Assembly (NCBI GenBank): GCA_030710605.1
Contig: CP092869.1
Span: 12,983,425-13,047,424, forward strand
DNA length: 64,000 bases
From: Cordylochernes scorpioides
Taxonomy: Eukaryota > Arthropoda > Arachnida > Pseudoscorpiones > Chernetidae
Reading direction: 5' to 3'
Part shown: one piece after another, positions 42,070 through 53,725 of the stretch
Layout of the letters: every line of letters begins with the position of its first letter
Numbering within the stretch: position 1 is the stretch's first letter
The notes under the pieces: model-generated
What the model was told of the DNA's origin: nothing
Seen by the model: only the letters and a program-made list of their open reading frames with translations
The model's database searches: none
Translations under genes and position numbers: made by a program

Positions 42070-42260
42070 AGTCCGCCCTAGACTGACGAGGGCCATTAGC
42101 CCGAAACCATGGTCTCTAGGTGGACGCTTTTCAGTTTGCCAAAGCTGGTGTTGTGGCTTTGTCACCGACCCGAGGCCGCTAGTTTGCGGCGACGGTCAAT
42201 AGATGGCGTCAGTTTTTGACATTTATTTTGACGGGAGAAGCGCCCTATGCTTCTATAAAT
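42070..42260 (+). mobile_element. short hammerhead-bearing element, right arm only
   Basis: The hammerhead at 42077-42120 is followed by GTGTTGTGGCTTTGTC, the GACCCGAGGCCGCTAG core of element E, and GCGCCCTATGCTTCTATAAA. No coding is present and the left arm lacks it. It is a SINE- or retrozyme-like unit. The boundaries are estimated. Confidence 0.5.
42071..42126 (+). ncRNA. type I hammerhead ribozyme, complete core
   Basis: The elements in order are: stem I CCTAGA (42077-42082) with TCTAGG (42115-42120), six perfect pairs; CTGACGA (42083-42089); stem II GGGC/GCCC with loop CATTA; GAAA (42103-42106); stem III the palindrome ACCATGGT (42106-42113); cleavage triplet GTC ending at 42114. Outside the loop, GTCC (42071-42074) can pair with GGAC (42122-42125), extending stem I past an internal bulge where tertiary contacts usually form. 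No core base deviates. Confidence 0.9.
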
Positions 42261-42607
42261 ATATATAAAGAGCAGAAAACTACTGATAACTAATTTTCTA
42301 TTTATTGAAATTTGACCACAAAAGAAACTATTTTTAACGAGGTAGGTTGGATGTCACCTAGAATAGAGGCCAGAGCTGAAGACGTAGACAAGGTCCAGGA
42401 GGGTGTGATCTACATGAAAGGTTGAGATGAACTGTTGAATACGTCTGTGCTTGTCGGTCGGTGGAGTAAAATACGACTCTGTAATCGGAGACCCTGTCTT
42501 GGCGGACTCTCAATCAAACTTTATTATCCTGTTTGGTATTACATGATGGCCAAACTGGCGAGTTGTATTGTATCTACATCTTTGGGCTGATATAATTATG
42601 TTACATA

Positions 42608-42978
42608 CTAGCCGAATGACCCGGGCAACGCCCGTGTTTTACCCGATTGAATGTTTTGATTCAAATACTATTTGTTACAATTATAAATTGGCGCCTTAAA
42701 TAAATGCATATTTTAGTTAATAACTATAGCTTATGTGCTTTATCTGTCTATGTACTGTTGGCTTCCGTAGGCGTCTCTTACTGGGAAAAAGAAAGAGAGG
42801 ATTCCATTTGGTTATTAACTAATATATGCATTTATTTAAGGAGCGACCCGCTCCAACACAATAGTTACAGAAATGGGGGGCAAAGGTGGCCTTATCGTAG
42901 CCGACCAAAAGGGGGGCGCCATTCCAAAAATAAAGCAAACCGTGACAGAGGCCATGACGCTCGTAACTGTATATAGAA
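42608..42978 (-). mobile_element. non-autonomous Helitron, copy of the 12198-12605 family
   Basis: Read on the minus strand it begins near TTCTATATACAG and ends with the GGGCGTTGCCCGGGTCATTC hairpin region and CTAG. It is 37 bp shorter than the first copy, mainly at homopolymer tracts. Its position is not mirrored, so it is an independent insertion. Confidence 0.85.
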
Positions 42979-43944
42979 TGTAAATCCAGTATATATTGAA
43001 ACATATTACTACATATATATATTGTCGCGTTGAAATAAGACTTCAGTAATGGTAAACCCAACCAAACTTTATTCTCTCTAACTGTCTACCTCAAAATCTA
43101 CACGCATTTATACAGCTATATGACATAATTAAAAACTTATGTACATCAATACAATATAAAAATTATGCAAACAAATCACAACCACACTACAATATATATA
43201 CAGTAAAACCTCATTAAGTAGACACTCACGCTAGAAAACACTTTCTCAACAAAGGACAGTTTTCATACCCAAAATTATCATTTTTTACTATTTAGCAACT
43301 CCCCGGTAAGAATATATCTCTTTATAAAGGACACTATAGCTCTGTAATTACGTGTCCTTTATAGAGAGGTTCTACAGTATATACATCACACGTTACATAT
43401 ACATTTTAAACCACTTATACACAGGGTTCCAGAAACGAGATATCCCGTAATGACTTAGTCCACTGTGTACTCCAAACTTTTAACTTAATCACCGTAATAC
43501 GAGAGAAACTTTAGAATCGATGCGACTGGCCACGCCCGCCTCAGGATGATGGACCGAATCTAGGTCACCTCCTTCTTCCTGCCTCTTTTTTTACCTCCAG
43601 ACACGGCAGCAGCTCGCCCGAGTGGGAAAAAGAGAGAGAAAGCTGAATTCCTCCTGCTACCCGATAGGAACCGCTTAGCCGCTTTGCCTGTTCTACAAGC
43701 AGAGATCCGGAGCTATACCTATTCTTATTAAAGTTTTTATCTTAATATATTAATTGTTATTGTCCTTATATATACTAGTATAATTAGTAAAGATAGAGGC
43801 TGCCGGAATTCATACTTCTTCAAATTAAAGATACTTCGGCCAGTAATTTTTTTTTGTAAGATTTACTGGCCGAAGTATCTTTAATTTGAGGAAGTATTAT
43901 TAGTCTATATTATAGTCCTGGGGTTTTCCCAGAAGTCTTTTTTG

Positions 43945-44290
43945 AAGGATTTGATACAATTCAAAAGATGTTCAGGATTGGGAGGCTGGGAATCGCATTT
44001 GGGACATTTCGGGAATGTTTTGATTTTTTCCATTAAATTTGAGCATTCTAAGATGTCCTGTTTGTAATCTTGAAATCGCCGTTTGTTCTTCCCTAGTAAG
44101 GGTATGGAAAGAAGATTCGTTAGGAATGGGGGTGTACCAGGGGTGGTTTAGGCTAGATTTCCAGAGAGAGGTTTGTTTATGGATGGAAGAGATTTCAGAA
44201 TAGGTGAGTTGGGAGTATTCAGGCTGGCCCTTACAGCCTTCTTTAGTCAACTGGTCAGCCATCTCCTTGCCGTCTATGTTAACGTGAGAG
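43945..44290 (-). pseudogene. LINE RNase H end and C-terminal domain (right-arm copy)
   Basis: The frame 43972-44262 gives ADQLTKEGCKGQPEYSQLTY and LTREEQTAISRLQTGH, with the zinc element after a frame break, as in 28000-28345. It is slightly better preserved at its N-terminal side. Confidence 0.75.
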
Positions 44291-46636
44291 GGGATCCATT
44301 GGAACGTGATTTGGTTTTCCTGTGTGATTTTTTTGAGGATTTTGATTTTTTTTGTCGTTTGTATTATTATGTATTCGCTGTAATAAAATTATTTGCCAAG
44401 TAATAAGAAAAACATGAACTTTTGGGACAACCTTATAACACACACACACAAGCCTTTAATTCCGTCTTATACAGACTCCTGTTAGAAATGAATCTAAAAA
44501 GAAATGAGAAGCAGAGGAAGAAATTGAATCCTCGCATCAGAAAAGAGAAAAAGAAGAAAAGGAAAGAATATCTATGTACCAAAGACTATATACATCATGC
44601 ATAGAACAGAGTGAAGAAGTAGACTATTGAGTAAATGGTTGCATCTTGTGATGAATAAAATATTTCCACACAGTTCAGTTACTTTGTTAGGTCTTTTTTC
44701 CTCCTTGCAATCTTGAAAAAAAAATAAAGAATTTTAAAATAGCTGACCCATTATCCATCAAATCTGAAAGAAAGGAATACGACAAGCTTATAACTTACTG
44801 GAACCTAAGAAGCTCGCAGTGTAAGACGGGCGGCACGAGACCAAGATGAAGCAAATATTTGGAGCCATGTCCCTCCTGTTGGAAGACCAGCTGTCCCCTC
44901 CAGCTGCCTCTACATCTGTTCCCTCCGTTTGTGTGTAAGCGCGCGAAGATCCCCCTCCTTGGTTAAAATCGTTCCCTTGATTTTTATTAAGAACCTTGAT
45001 TCCAATCGAGAACAAACTTTACCCTTTACCGAAGAGCATCAACATAAATCTATTCATTCAAAATGGAATTATTCAACTTTATTAAGGTAAAAATATCAGG
45101 CTAACAGTGAACATTTTCTTTTTAAAATCTTTAATCTTTAGGTTTCTGGCATGAACACCCTTCTGTAAGAGAATATACGATACTGACAAAAGTTACTCTA
45201 TTACGGGTTATCACACAAAAAGCAATAAACTAGGGTCTACAGTAAGAGTAACTTAATACACAGAAGAACGTACACTCAAGAGTACAACACTAACAACAAA
45301 AAGGAGGTCAATAAAAAACACACACACACGATTTGTTAAATCAAATAAAAAACAGTACTTATCTTTTATTCGCAGCGTTGATAAGGAGCGGGTTACACAG
45401 GTATGCGAGGAGATCATCAGACAAGTATACAGAGAACGCTTTAAGCGTATCCACACGATCACCACACCACGACTCCTCGCATTCCGTTTCAACCCTCTTT
45501 TATGTACAAACATGGCCACATTCGTCCAATGACGTGGGAGATCAGTTCACTTAACAAATAAACTGCATTCTTATCGCATAACTGAGAAGATTAAAACTGC
45601 TATGTTTGTTAAATAATTTGACAATACAATAAGTGCTTTCTCCTGTAGAAGGGCGTTTGTGCCCGAAAGCTATAGATTCAAGATTTTGAAAAGAAACCTT
45701 CCCTGGAAGCCTGATATTTTTACTTCAATATTGATACAAAGGATTATTTTTATTGAATAATTCAACTTTTTTTAAAATTCTAAGACCAATTTCTACATTA
45801 GTGGTGAACTGAAGATAAAAAAAGATTTGGAAAGGCGCTTGGCTCATCAATGATGAAATTTCCCAGGGATTTCGACAATTTAATCTACCAGATTACTGTT
45901 AGAAAGGTTTATAACTGATATATATATAAAAGCCAAGCGTATATATTCACGTATAATATCATTTATTTTTGTTTAATTTATCATTAGGTTTCGTAACAAT
46001 TATCATAGAGTTTCAATAAAATATTTTGAATTGTCTAGCTTTCGAGAGCAAATTTGCTCTACTACGCTGGGAATTTGTAAATAGTAACAAAAGTATAGTA
46101 AATAGTAGTAAATAGTAACAAATAGTAATAAACGTCAAAACCTGATGCCATCTATTGACCGTCGCCGCAAACTAGCGGCCTCGGGTCGTTGACAAAACCA
46201 CAACACCAGGTTTTGACGTTTATTTTGACGGTAGAGGCGCCCTATGCTTCTATGGATCAATTTCCTCCCGGCAAATTTTCCAATTGACATAGAGTGTCAA
46301 TAAAATATTTTGAATTTTCTAGCTATCGAGAGCAAATTTGATCTACTACGCTGGGCATTTGTAAATAGTATCTTTCTATATTCATCTTGTAGAAGTGTAG
46401 ATTTTCTTTAAAAATCTCTTTCTTATTTGCTTAAATAAAAGAAAAGATATTGTTAATTTTAAATATTTTAAAAAAGTGGAAGAATGTCTTCCCACCATAC
46501 ATATTAGATACGGCACGCATACGTGATGAATAAATATTACAATATTATTTACCAAGTAATAAGGAGAATACCGTTTTAAGAAAACATGAACTTTTGGGAC
46601 AACCTTATACGTTATGAGGATAATTCTATATGAAAC

Positions 46637-46795
46637 CGGTGGACGAGTGGGTAACACCCTCGATTCCCGACAGTCATGAACCGGGGTCGAATCCTACGTT
46701 AACATTTCAATATGTGAATAACCTTCACATATTATTCATTGTTACAAATATCATAAACTAGGTTGCTCTTGTTGAGCGATACCTAATAAAGTGAT
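46637..46795 (+). mobile_element. tRNA-derived SINE
   Basis: The A-box GGACGAGTGGGTAACA and B-box GGGTCGAATCC are 40-45 bp apart, with a body and the tail TTGAGCGATACCTA. The tRNA-like fold suggests a Ser- or Leu-type ancestor. It is the mirror of 25321-25471. Confidence 0.7.
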
Positions 46796-47283
46796 TTTGG
46801 AACCGAACCTATGAGATCCAAGAAACCACAAATACGCGCGCTGCAAGAGAATTTCGAAACCAAGTCGGCAGATAAAAGACATGTCAAGGGCGATCCCCCC
46901 ATTCTAAAAAGGATCTCGGGGTCAGGGTAAAAAAATCATCGACAGTCCCCCTCGAATTCCTGGGGGTGAGAGGATCCCCCGGTTATCTTTGTGTTCGGGC
47001 TGATAAGATAGGATTTATATTCAAATCAATAGGCTTGAGGGATAAGTCTCTTTTAAATACCTTTATTTCAAGCTTTCGGGCTCAACCGCCCTTCGACAGG
47101 AAAAATTATAATAGCTACTAAAGTTTTCAGATCCAATCTAAACATAAATTTAAATTTGTGAGACGCTTGTGTCTCGAGTGTAATGCGAGGCTTGCCGCGG
47201 GAGGGGGTGAGATCTTTGAAAAAGATGGCCGTTTAGCCCATTGAAATATCGGAAATAAAAGATTATTTAATGAATCGCAAAGT

Positions 47284-47857
47284 TCATGATACTGAGGGGG
47301 GTGTGGTGGCTGCAGGGAATATTACATTGTAAATTTCAGGTAAATCAATTTTTCTATTGAGGCTATGTAATTTGCTTGATAGGATAGATTCAATGATAAG
47401 TCTTTGGTGTTTGTTGGCAATATTGGAATAGTGAATTTTCGGTGATGTAATGTTGAAGGAATGGCCAGTTTCGTTTATGTGCTGTACTATTAAGGATCTA
47501 TGGTCTAAGTTATCAATATTTCTTTTGTGTTCATGAATTCTAATATTGACATGTCTCCCGGTTTCGCCTACGTAGACTTTTGGGCAGTTCAAACATTCTA
47601 TGGAGTAAATAGCGTTTCTTGGTGTGCTGCTAGGTTCATTGAGTTTCATGATCTGGTTTCGGAGAAGGGATCCAGAAGTAGGTGCGCAGGTGAAGTAGGT
47701 TTTGATTCCAAATTTCAATAAGAATCTCGCTATTGTGGAGGATAATGGTGAATATGGCATATTGCAGATAGATCTGTATATTGGAGACTGTGTCTTTTTA
47801 GTTGGGTCATAAAAGTGTCGCAATATAAAGGATATCGGGTATGCGCAGTCCCTGAGG
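47284..47857 (-). CDS. PLE C-terminal frame, GIY-YIG endonuclease (minus copy)
   Basis: From the truncation point the frame reads LRDCAYPISFILRHF, a linker, then AIYSIEC and VYVGETGRHVNIRIHEHKRN, the GIY-YIG core with its following R and E/H residues. The RT is absent. The first residues of the listed ORF (before LRDCAY) come from the junction. It is about 190 residues and is a truncated, non-autonomous remnant. Confidence 0.88.
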
Positions 47858-47871
47858 TCCATACCCACTGC

Positions 47872-48492
47872 TCCCTCCAGATGTACAAGAACCTCGAAAC
47901 ACAGAACATATTAGCTAACCTCAGGGACTGCGCATACCCGATATCCTTTATATTGCGACACTTTTATGACCCAACTAAAAAGACACAGTCTCCAATATAC
48001 AGATCTATCTGCAATATGCCATATTCACCATTATCCTCCACAATAGCGAGATTCTTATTGAAATTTGGAATCAAAACCTACTTCACCTGCGCACCTACTT
48101 CTGGATCCCTTCTCCGAAACCAGATCATGAAACTCAATGAACCTAGCAGCACACCAAGAAACGCTATTTACTCCATAGAATGTATGAACTGCCCAAAAAT
48201 CTACGTAGGCGAAACCGGGAGACATGTCAATATTAGAATTCATGAACACAAAAGAAATATTGATAACTTAGACCATAGATCCTTAATAGTACAGCACATA
48301 AACGAAACTGGCCATTCCTTCAACATTACATCACCGAAAATTCACTATTCCAATATTGCCAACAAACACCAAAGACTTATCATTGAATCTATCCTATCAA
48401 GCAAATTACATAGCCTCAATAGAAAAATTGATTTACCTGAAATTTACAATGTAATATTCCCTGCAGCCACCACACCCCCCTCGGTGTCATGA
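47872..48492 (+). CDS. PLE C-terminal frame, GIY-YIG endonuclease (plus copy)
   Basis: This is the same protein region as the minus copy but about 20 residues longer at the N-terminal side (HCSLQMYKNLETQNILANL). AIYSIEC and IYVGETGRH form the nuclease core. Two of the visible differences from the minus copy (CMNCPKI against CLNCPKV) are conservative. No RT is present. Confidence 0.88.
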   Translation, partial: SLQMYKNLETQNILANLRDCAYPISFILRHFYDPTKKTQSPIYRSICNMPYSPLSSTIARFLLKFGIKTYFTCAPTSGSLLRNQIMKLNEPSSTPRNAIYSIECMNCPKIYVGETGRHVNIRIHEHKRNIDNLDHRSLIVQHINETGHSFNITSPKIHYSNIANKHQRLIIESILSSKLHSLNRKIDLPEIYNVIFPAATTPPSVS

Positions 48493-48806
48493 ACTTTGCG
48501 ATTCATTAAATAATCTTTTATTTCCGATATTTCAATGGGCTAAACGGCCATCTTTTTCAAAGATCTCACCCCCTCCCGCGGCAAGCCTCGCATTACACTC
48601 GAGACACAAGCGTCTCACAAATTTAAATTTATGTTTAGATTGGATCTGAAAACTTTAGTAGCTATTATAATTTTTCCTGTCGAAGGGCGGTTGAGCCCGA
48701 AAGCTTGAAATAAAGGTATTTAAAAGAGACTTATCCCTCAAGCCTATTGATTTGAACATAATATTATGGGATTACCTATTAATAGGATTTATATACGTGT
48801 GTGTAT

Positions 48807-49262
48807 TGTTGCATCAATGCGCCCTACATTTATTCAAAATATTCTATGATATTTAATATTATAATAACCTGATACTCCTGTTGAAGGACTGACAAGTCTG
48901 AAAGCTTGAAGTTGAACAAGAAACTTAGCCATGGAAGCTTCATTCATTTTTATCATATATAATATTTATTTAAAACAGATTATTTATAATATCATCATTC
49001 CTTTTTATAGTTTCATTCCTTTTGTAATATTTTATTGTATATATATATATTGATTGGTTATTGGAGCGAGAGAGGACCGAGACCAAGACTGCGGATCACA
49101 ACCTACGAGGAAAACAACGAATAAATAAACACAATAACTTTGAAAGGTAATTTACTTTTATTTACTTTATTTGATTTAAGTATGGAAACCCGCTCGGTGT
49201 ATAACACCAAGAAGGAGGAAACCAAGGTCGATGATCCTGCAAAGCTGCAACTTGATGCAACA
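48807..49262 (-). repeat. repeat X copy with an inserted PLE-tail fragment
   Basis: It is the mirror of the 24398 copy but without the Helitron. It carries a roughly 95-bp PLE-tail block (about 48862-48955, CTCCTGTTGAAGGACTGACA and TGAAAGCTTGAAG) instead. Confidence 0.6.
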
Positions 49263-49912
49263 ATATACTTAAGTTAGGATTTATATACGTGTGTGTATTC
49301 CCAAGTAAGGATTTATATACGTGTGTATATACGTAAGTTAAGATTTAAAGATCTTTCAAGGTCATTAATAATGCCAGCCTTGTTGAACCTTTCAATGGTT
49401 CGATAAACAAATTGACACGTAATATTCAAATTTGGTAAAAGTTTAAAAATGGATGAAGGACTTTGGCCTACCTTGTGTAAGGCTATTACAGCTATACGGT
49501 TTTCTTTAACACCCCAATCCATTATCAAAAAAACAAATATATTCCGATTTTTTTTTTCTAAACACGTGTGCACGAGATATTCAAATAACAACTACTGTAT
49601 TTTGAATACTTCACGCGGTCAAATTAAAATTTTTATCACTGATTTGGTTTTGTAACAATATTTATGGCTAGACTAAGTATATACGAGACCTTTCATATAT
49701 TTTGCCATTTTTTTAATGCATGAATTGAGGATACAAAGCTACCCTAATATTTAATTATATTTGTAGAAACAGTGATAGACTAGAGAAATTGTGATGTGAC
49801 AAGCATTAAGTCATGAAGTCTTCCTTGAAGAATTTTTGTACTAGTCCCAAAAGGTAGTTAGCGACCACTTAACTGAAAATTCACCACATGCCTATATATG
49901 TACTTTTTGCAT

Positions 49913-50370
49913 TTACAAATGTGCCAGAGTCTCGATTATTCTTACTCCCTGGTAGGGTTGGACTTTGCAAGAATCGGGGGCCATTGAAGAATTTTTTTCT
50001 TCTTTAGAAAAAAGTTCGATGCCTCGATAGTTAGAGGGATTGTCTTGATCACCTTTCTTAAAAATTGGTTGGATGACTGATTTCAGCCATGTTGTCGGGA
50101 ATTCAAATTTTCTCAGGATTCTATTGAATATATCCTTCAAAGAAATCAAGTATTCTTTAGAGAGGGCCTTTATATTGCTTCATTCATTATTTCGTCAAAG
50201 CCAAGTCGCCTTACCGCATCTTATCTGAGAAAATTATCTGTTTATTTCGTTCAGAGTTTTGTATTCAGTTAGCTTGTTATCTGTATTTAGAAAAGTCATA
50301 GTAAGTGGTTCATAATCAGGTATTGTCTCTGTATCCAGGAGTTTTTCGTAAAATTGCACTTTAGAAAAAA
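49913..50370 (-). pseudogene. LINE reverse transcriptase fragment, right arm only
   Basis: The frame has IFNRILRKFEFPTTW and PIFKKGDQDNPSNYRGI, the first RT blocks of non-LTR retrotransposons. Upstream minus-strand pieces (FYEKLLDT, KLTEYKTLNEIN) match the preceding linker. The left arm reads across this site (about 23640) without it. Confidence 0.85.
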
Positions 50371-51492
50371 ATGCTCAATTCAGGATTCGATTCTGGGTCG
50401 TGCCTTTCGAAAAATCGACCGTTTATATCATACCAGAATTGGAAGGTTGATAGTCTCGTAATAGGTTCTAGGTGAATATCAACTTTCACAAAACTTCAAC
50501 TGACTCCATCTAATCTTTCTTATTGCCTTCGAATCTGCTTTTCATATGTGTAAGATATGTGGTGCACTTAGATTAAAATCAGTCGTCAACTTCTACTCAC
50601 GATGTTTATCATGGACTGTACCACGTGTACTAGGGATAATAATAAAAAAAATTGCCCCCAAATTTCATAATCTTAACCAAAAATGTGCTACTATTAGGAT
50701 GGTCAGTTTAACTGTCAAATTATATTGACAAACATTTGTTGTCTTCGTTTGTTAGTGAACCAATCTCTCACGCCTTCTCATTGGACGAATGTGGCCATGT
50801 CTGTATAGAAGAGGGGACTAAGGGAATGCGAGAGGGGGCCCAGAGCGTTGAGAATTGGTGTGGAGACGCTTAAAGTTTTTTTCTACGTGATTTTTCCGTG
50901 TCTGGGGATCTGTTCGCATCCCTGTGTAACCCCGGTCCGCTCCTTATTAACGCTGCAAATAAAAGATAAGTACTGTTTTTATTTTATTTAACAAGTCATG
51001 CTTTTTTATTTATCTCCTTTTTGTTGTTGGTGTTGTACTCTTGAGTTTTTTTTTTTTTTTTGTGTATTAAGTTACTCTCACGGTAGGCCCTAGATTATTG
51101 ATTTTTGTGTGATTACCCGTAAAATAACTTTTGTCATAACATTTATATTCTGGTCTTCAATTTCCACCGATTTTTTTGAGGTGTAGATAGAGCTAAGAGA
51201 GGCAGCGAGTGTATATAGACATATCTGGATGATAAATGTCAATTGTCCCTCTAAGTGCGAGTGAAGAAGGAAAAGTGAGTTCCCCTTTCTTCCCCTACTT
51301 CTAAGTGCACTTATGTGAATGGATCAACCCTCGATGACGTGACCCGACGCCTCGTTGACCTCTGTTACCAACACGCAATGACGCTCAACTAATCGTGTCC
51401 ACCGAACTTCTACCAAGATACACACAGATTACACGTCTACATAGCACGATACCGTCTTACGGAGAATTATAGTTGTACTTGGATTTGTCAAA

Positions 51493-52171
51493 TTGTCAAA
51501 ATCCAACAAGAAAGATCAAATATGCGAGATAAACTCTGAGAGAAGAATTACAAAAACAATAATAAGACTCAGAAAGAAACACTATAAAGGAATGACAATA
51601 TATCCAGATGGCACAAGAACCTATAGGACATGCAACAATTGTCCTGATGTGGAACTAACACCTACCCACATATTCTCATGTCCAGCAATGGCCGCAGTCT
51701 TACAGAAAATTGACATGGACCCAGAGCAGCAGCTTTACACACCCATTGTGACTGATGTGATAGAGATGCACGGGGACATCTAAGGCTCTTCATTGGACAC
51801 AACAATAACAGAAAATTGACATGGACCCAGAACATCAGCTTTGCACACCCAAGATAGAGGATATTGCGACTACCGTGATAGAGATGCATGGAAATCTTAG
51901 GCTCTTCATTGGACATGACAACAACAACAATCGTACTAAAGTGGTTTACCTTCGTACGTTACAAGAGAGTAACGAGGAAAGGCCTCGTCCTTCAACATCA
52001 CCGGGAGACCGCCTGACCTACAGACTTCGATCTTTAGAACCAGCCTTGAAGAAGACCACCATCCTTGCGTCAGCGAAGTTCCGAATATATCGGTACTTTT
52101 TGCAGGTAGGGCTGGGTGGTGCTACTGAAGACCTCCTCGTCGCATGGAAGACCTTTCTCGAAGAGATTTAG
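51493..52171 (+). pseudogene. LINE ORF2 C-terminus (right-arm copy)
   Basis: Frame 1 (51493-51783) has RRITKTIIRLRKKHYKG and the zinc element CNNCPDVELTPTHIFSCP. Frame 2 (51821-52171) repeats DMDPE..QL..P and continues to the real C-terminus, RIYRYFLQVGLGGATEDLL. The repeated DMDPEQQL/DMDPEHQL blocks show a small internal tandem duplication between the frames. It is the mirror of 21890-22540. Confidence 0.78.
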
Positions 52172-53382
52172 AAGAATACTGCTCTTCTATCCTCCCCAAG
52201 CGTCTCATCCTTCGCAAAAACTGGATTCTCCTCTTTGGAATGGTCCAGGTAGGCCGTACGACAAGTTCGTTGCTGAAAACGCATCTAAATAATCTATAAA
52301 GATTCTCATTTATATTTACAGTAAAACTTGGATAATTCGAAAACGTCTTTAATTTGAATATTTATCTTGGTCTCTAGAATTTCCGATAATTCAAATTTTC
52401 TTTGGTCCCTTTGGTTTCGAATTATCTAAGTCCGACTGTATTTTCCGCAATTCTTTTCTGTTTAGAAGAATACTGATCTTTTTCAGAAAAATCTCTTTAT
52501 AAAATATATTTTTATGGGTAGCTTGAACTTGTTTTATTAGATCTTCATTTTTCGAATGTATTTTCCAGTACAACTTCGTCAAACAGGACTCACGGCCAGA
52601 TGGTGTAATTGGTCAGTTGACCGTGTTTACCGGCGACATCGCCAGCACATGTACAGCAGCCGTGAGATGTTGTGAGAGCCAATTGGCAGCTGGAGTGGGC
52701 GTATTTAGCAGCGTTCAGGTTTCGGCGTCATTAGAAATGAATGAACACGGCTCATCAGTTACTATGGACAAATACACCAATAGAAATAGACAGTAGAACG
52801 ACATTTGAAAATATCCCGCATGTGTTTCTTTTGGACGAAAAGTCGAAATTTATTTTAAGGAGCAATAACGATTATTTCTAACCTTAGGGATGAAGTATGA
52901 AAGGATGAATTCCCATCCCTGGACACTTTATTTTTCCGTGTATCATTACTCTTCACAATTCATCCTTTCATACTTCATCCCTAAGGTTAGAAATAATCGT
53001 TATTTCTCCTTAAAAATAAATTTCGATTTTTCGTTCAAAAGAAACACATGCGGGATATTTTCAAATGTCGTTCTACAATCATAAGCCGTATTATATTGTA
53101 TTAGAAATAAACAGTATTCCACCCAGATGGAACTTTGTCAAATACAATGAAATGTGGTATGAATACTCAAACTCTTACATAGACCAAATGATCGGAAAAT
53201 GAATATAGAAGAATAAACACAAGTCAGGGAGAAGAGCTTCTTTATATAAGACGAAGATTGTACAAGCTTTTGGGCAAGACGTCCTTCTACACTTAGAAGT
53301 ATATATACTATTATTGTGCCTTCTAAATGCTTTAGGATAAGCATTTTAAGGCATAACTCATAGTTAGGAGTCTCCAAGCGCC

Positions 53383-53602
53383 CGCCGCAATGGAGGGCCA
53401 AGGAGAGGGCTGGAGAGGCGACGGCGAGGCCATGGGCACCCCGGGGGAGAGGAGGGCTAGTGCGCGCCGTTTTGAGGGAACCAAGGCAGCACCAAGCACA
53501 ACTAAGGCGCCGCAGGCTTCAAAAATAGTTAAGAGATCATTTCAGGGATCGAGATCAGGCGATCAAGACCCAGAGCTCAAGAGGTCTGGCTTTTATCCTT
53601 AA
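53383..53602 (+). other. GC-rich ORF-bearing fragment, function unknown
   Basis: GCCGCAATGG is a strong start context. The 70-codon frame after it is rich in G, R, S and K (GEGWRGDGEAMGTPGERRAS). The base composition is far above its surroundings. It might be the start of a LINE ORF1 or a captured exon. It has no mirror in the left arm. Confidence 0.35.
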
Positions 53603-53725
53603 CACGGAGAAGTACAACCAGTTTTTATAGGGAAAGAGTAACCTCTGGCGGTCGATTTAGCAGAGTATTTGAATCTATGAAATTATAATTTTAAATAAAA
53701 TAATATTTTTAATATAACATATATA

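Larger units (their letters stand above)
47021..48781. mobile_element. head-to-head PLE dimer with a single 13-bp target duplication
   Basis: Two 5'-truncated PLE copies lie with their truncated ends touching (about 47858-47918) and their 3' ends outward. The arms of about 840 bp (47018-47857 and 47919-48758) are near-identical. ATAGGATTTATAT flanks the whole structure (47008-47020 and 48782-48794). The left arm has the uninterrupted site near 25075. One insertion event therefore placed both copies. Confidence 0.92.
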
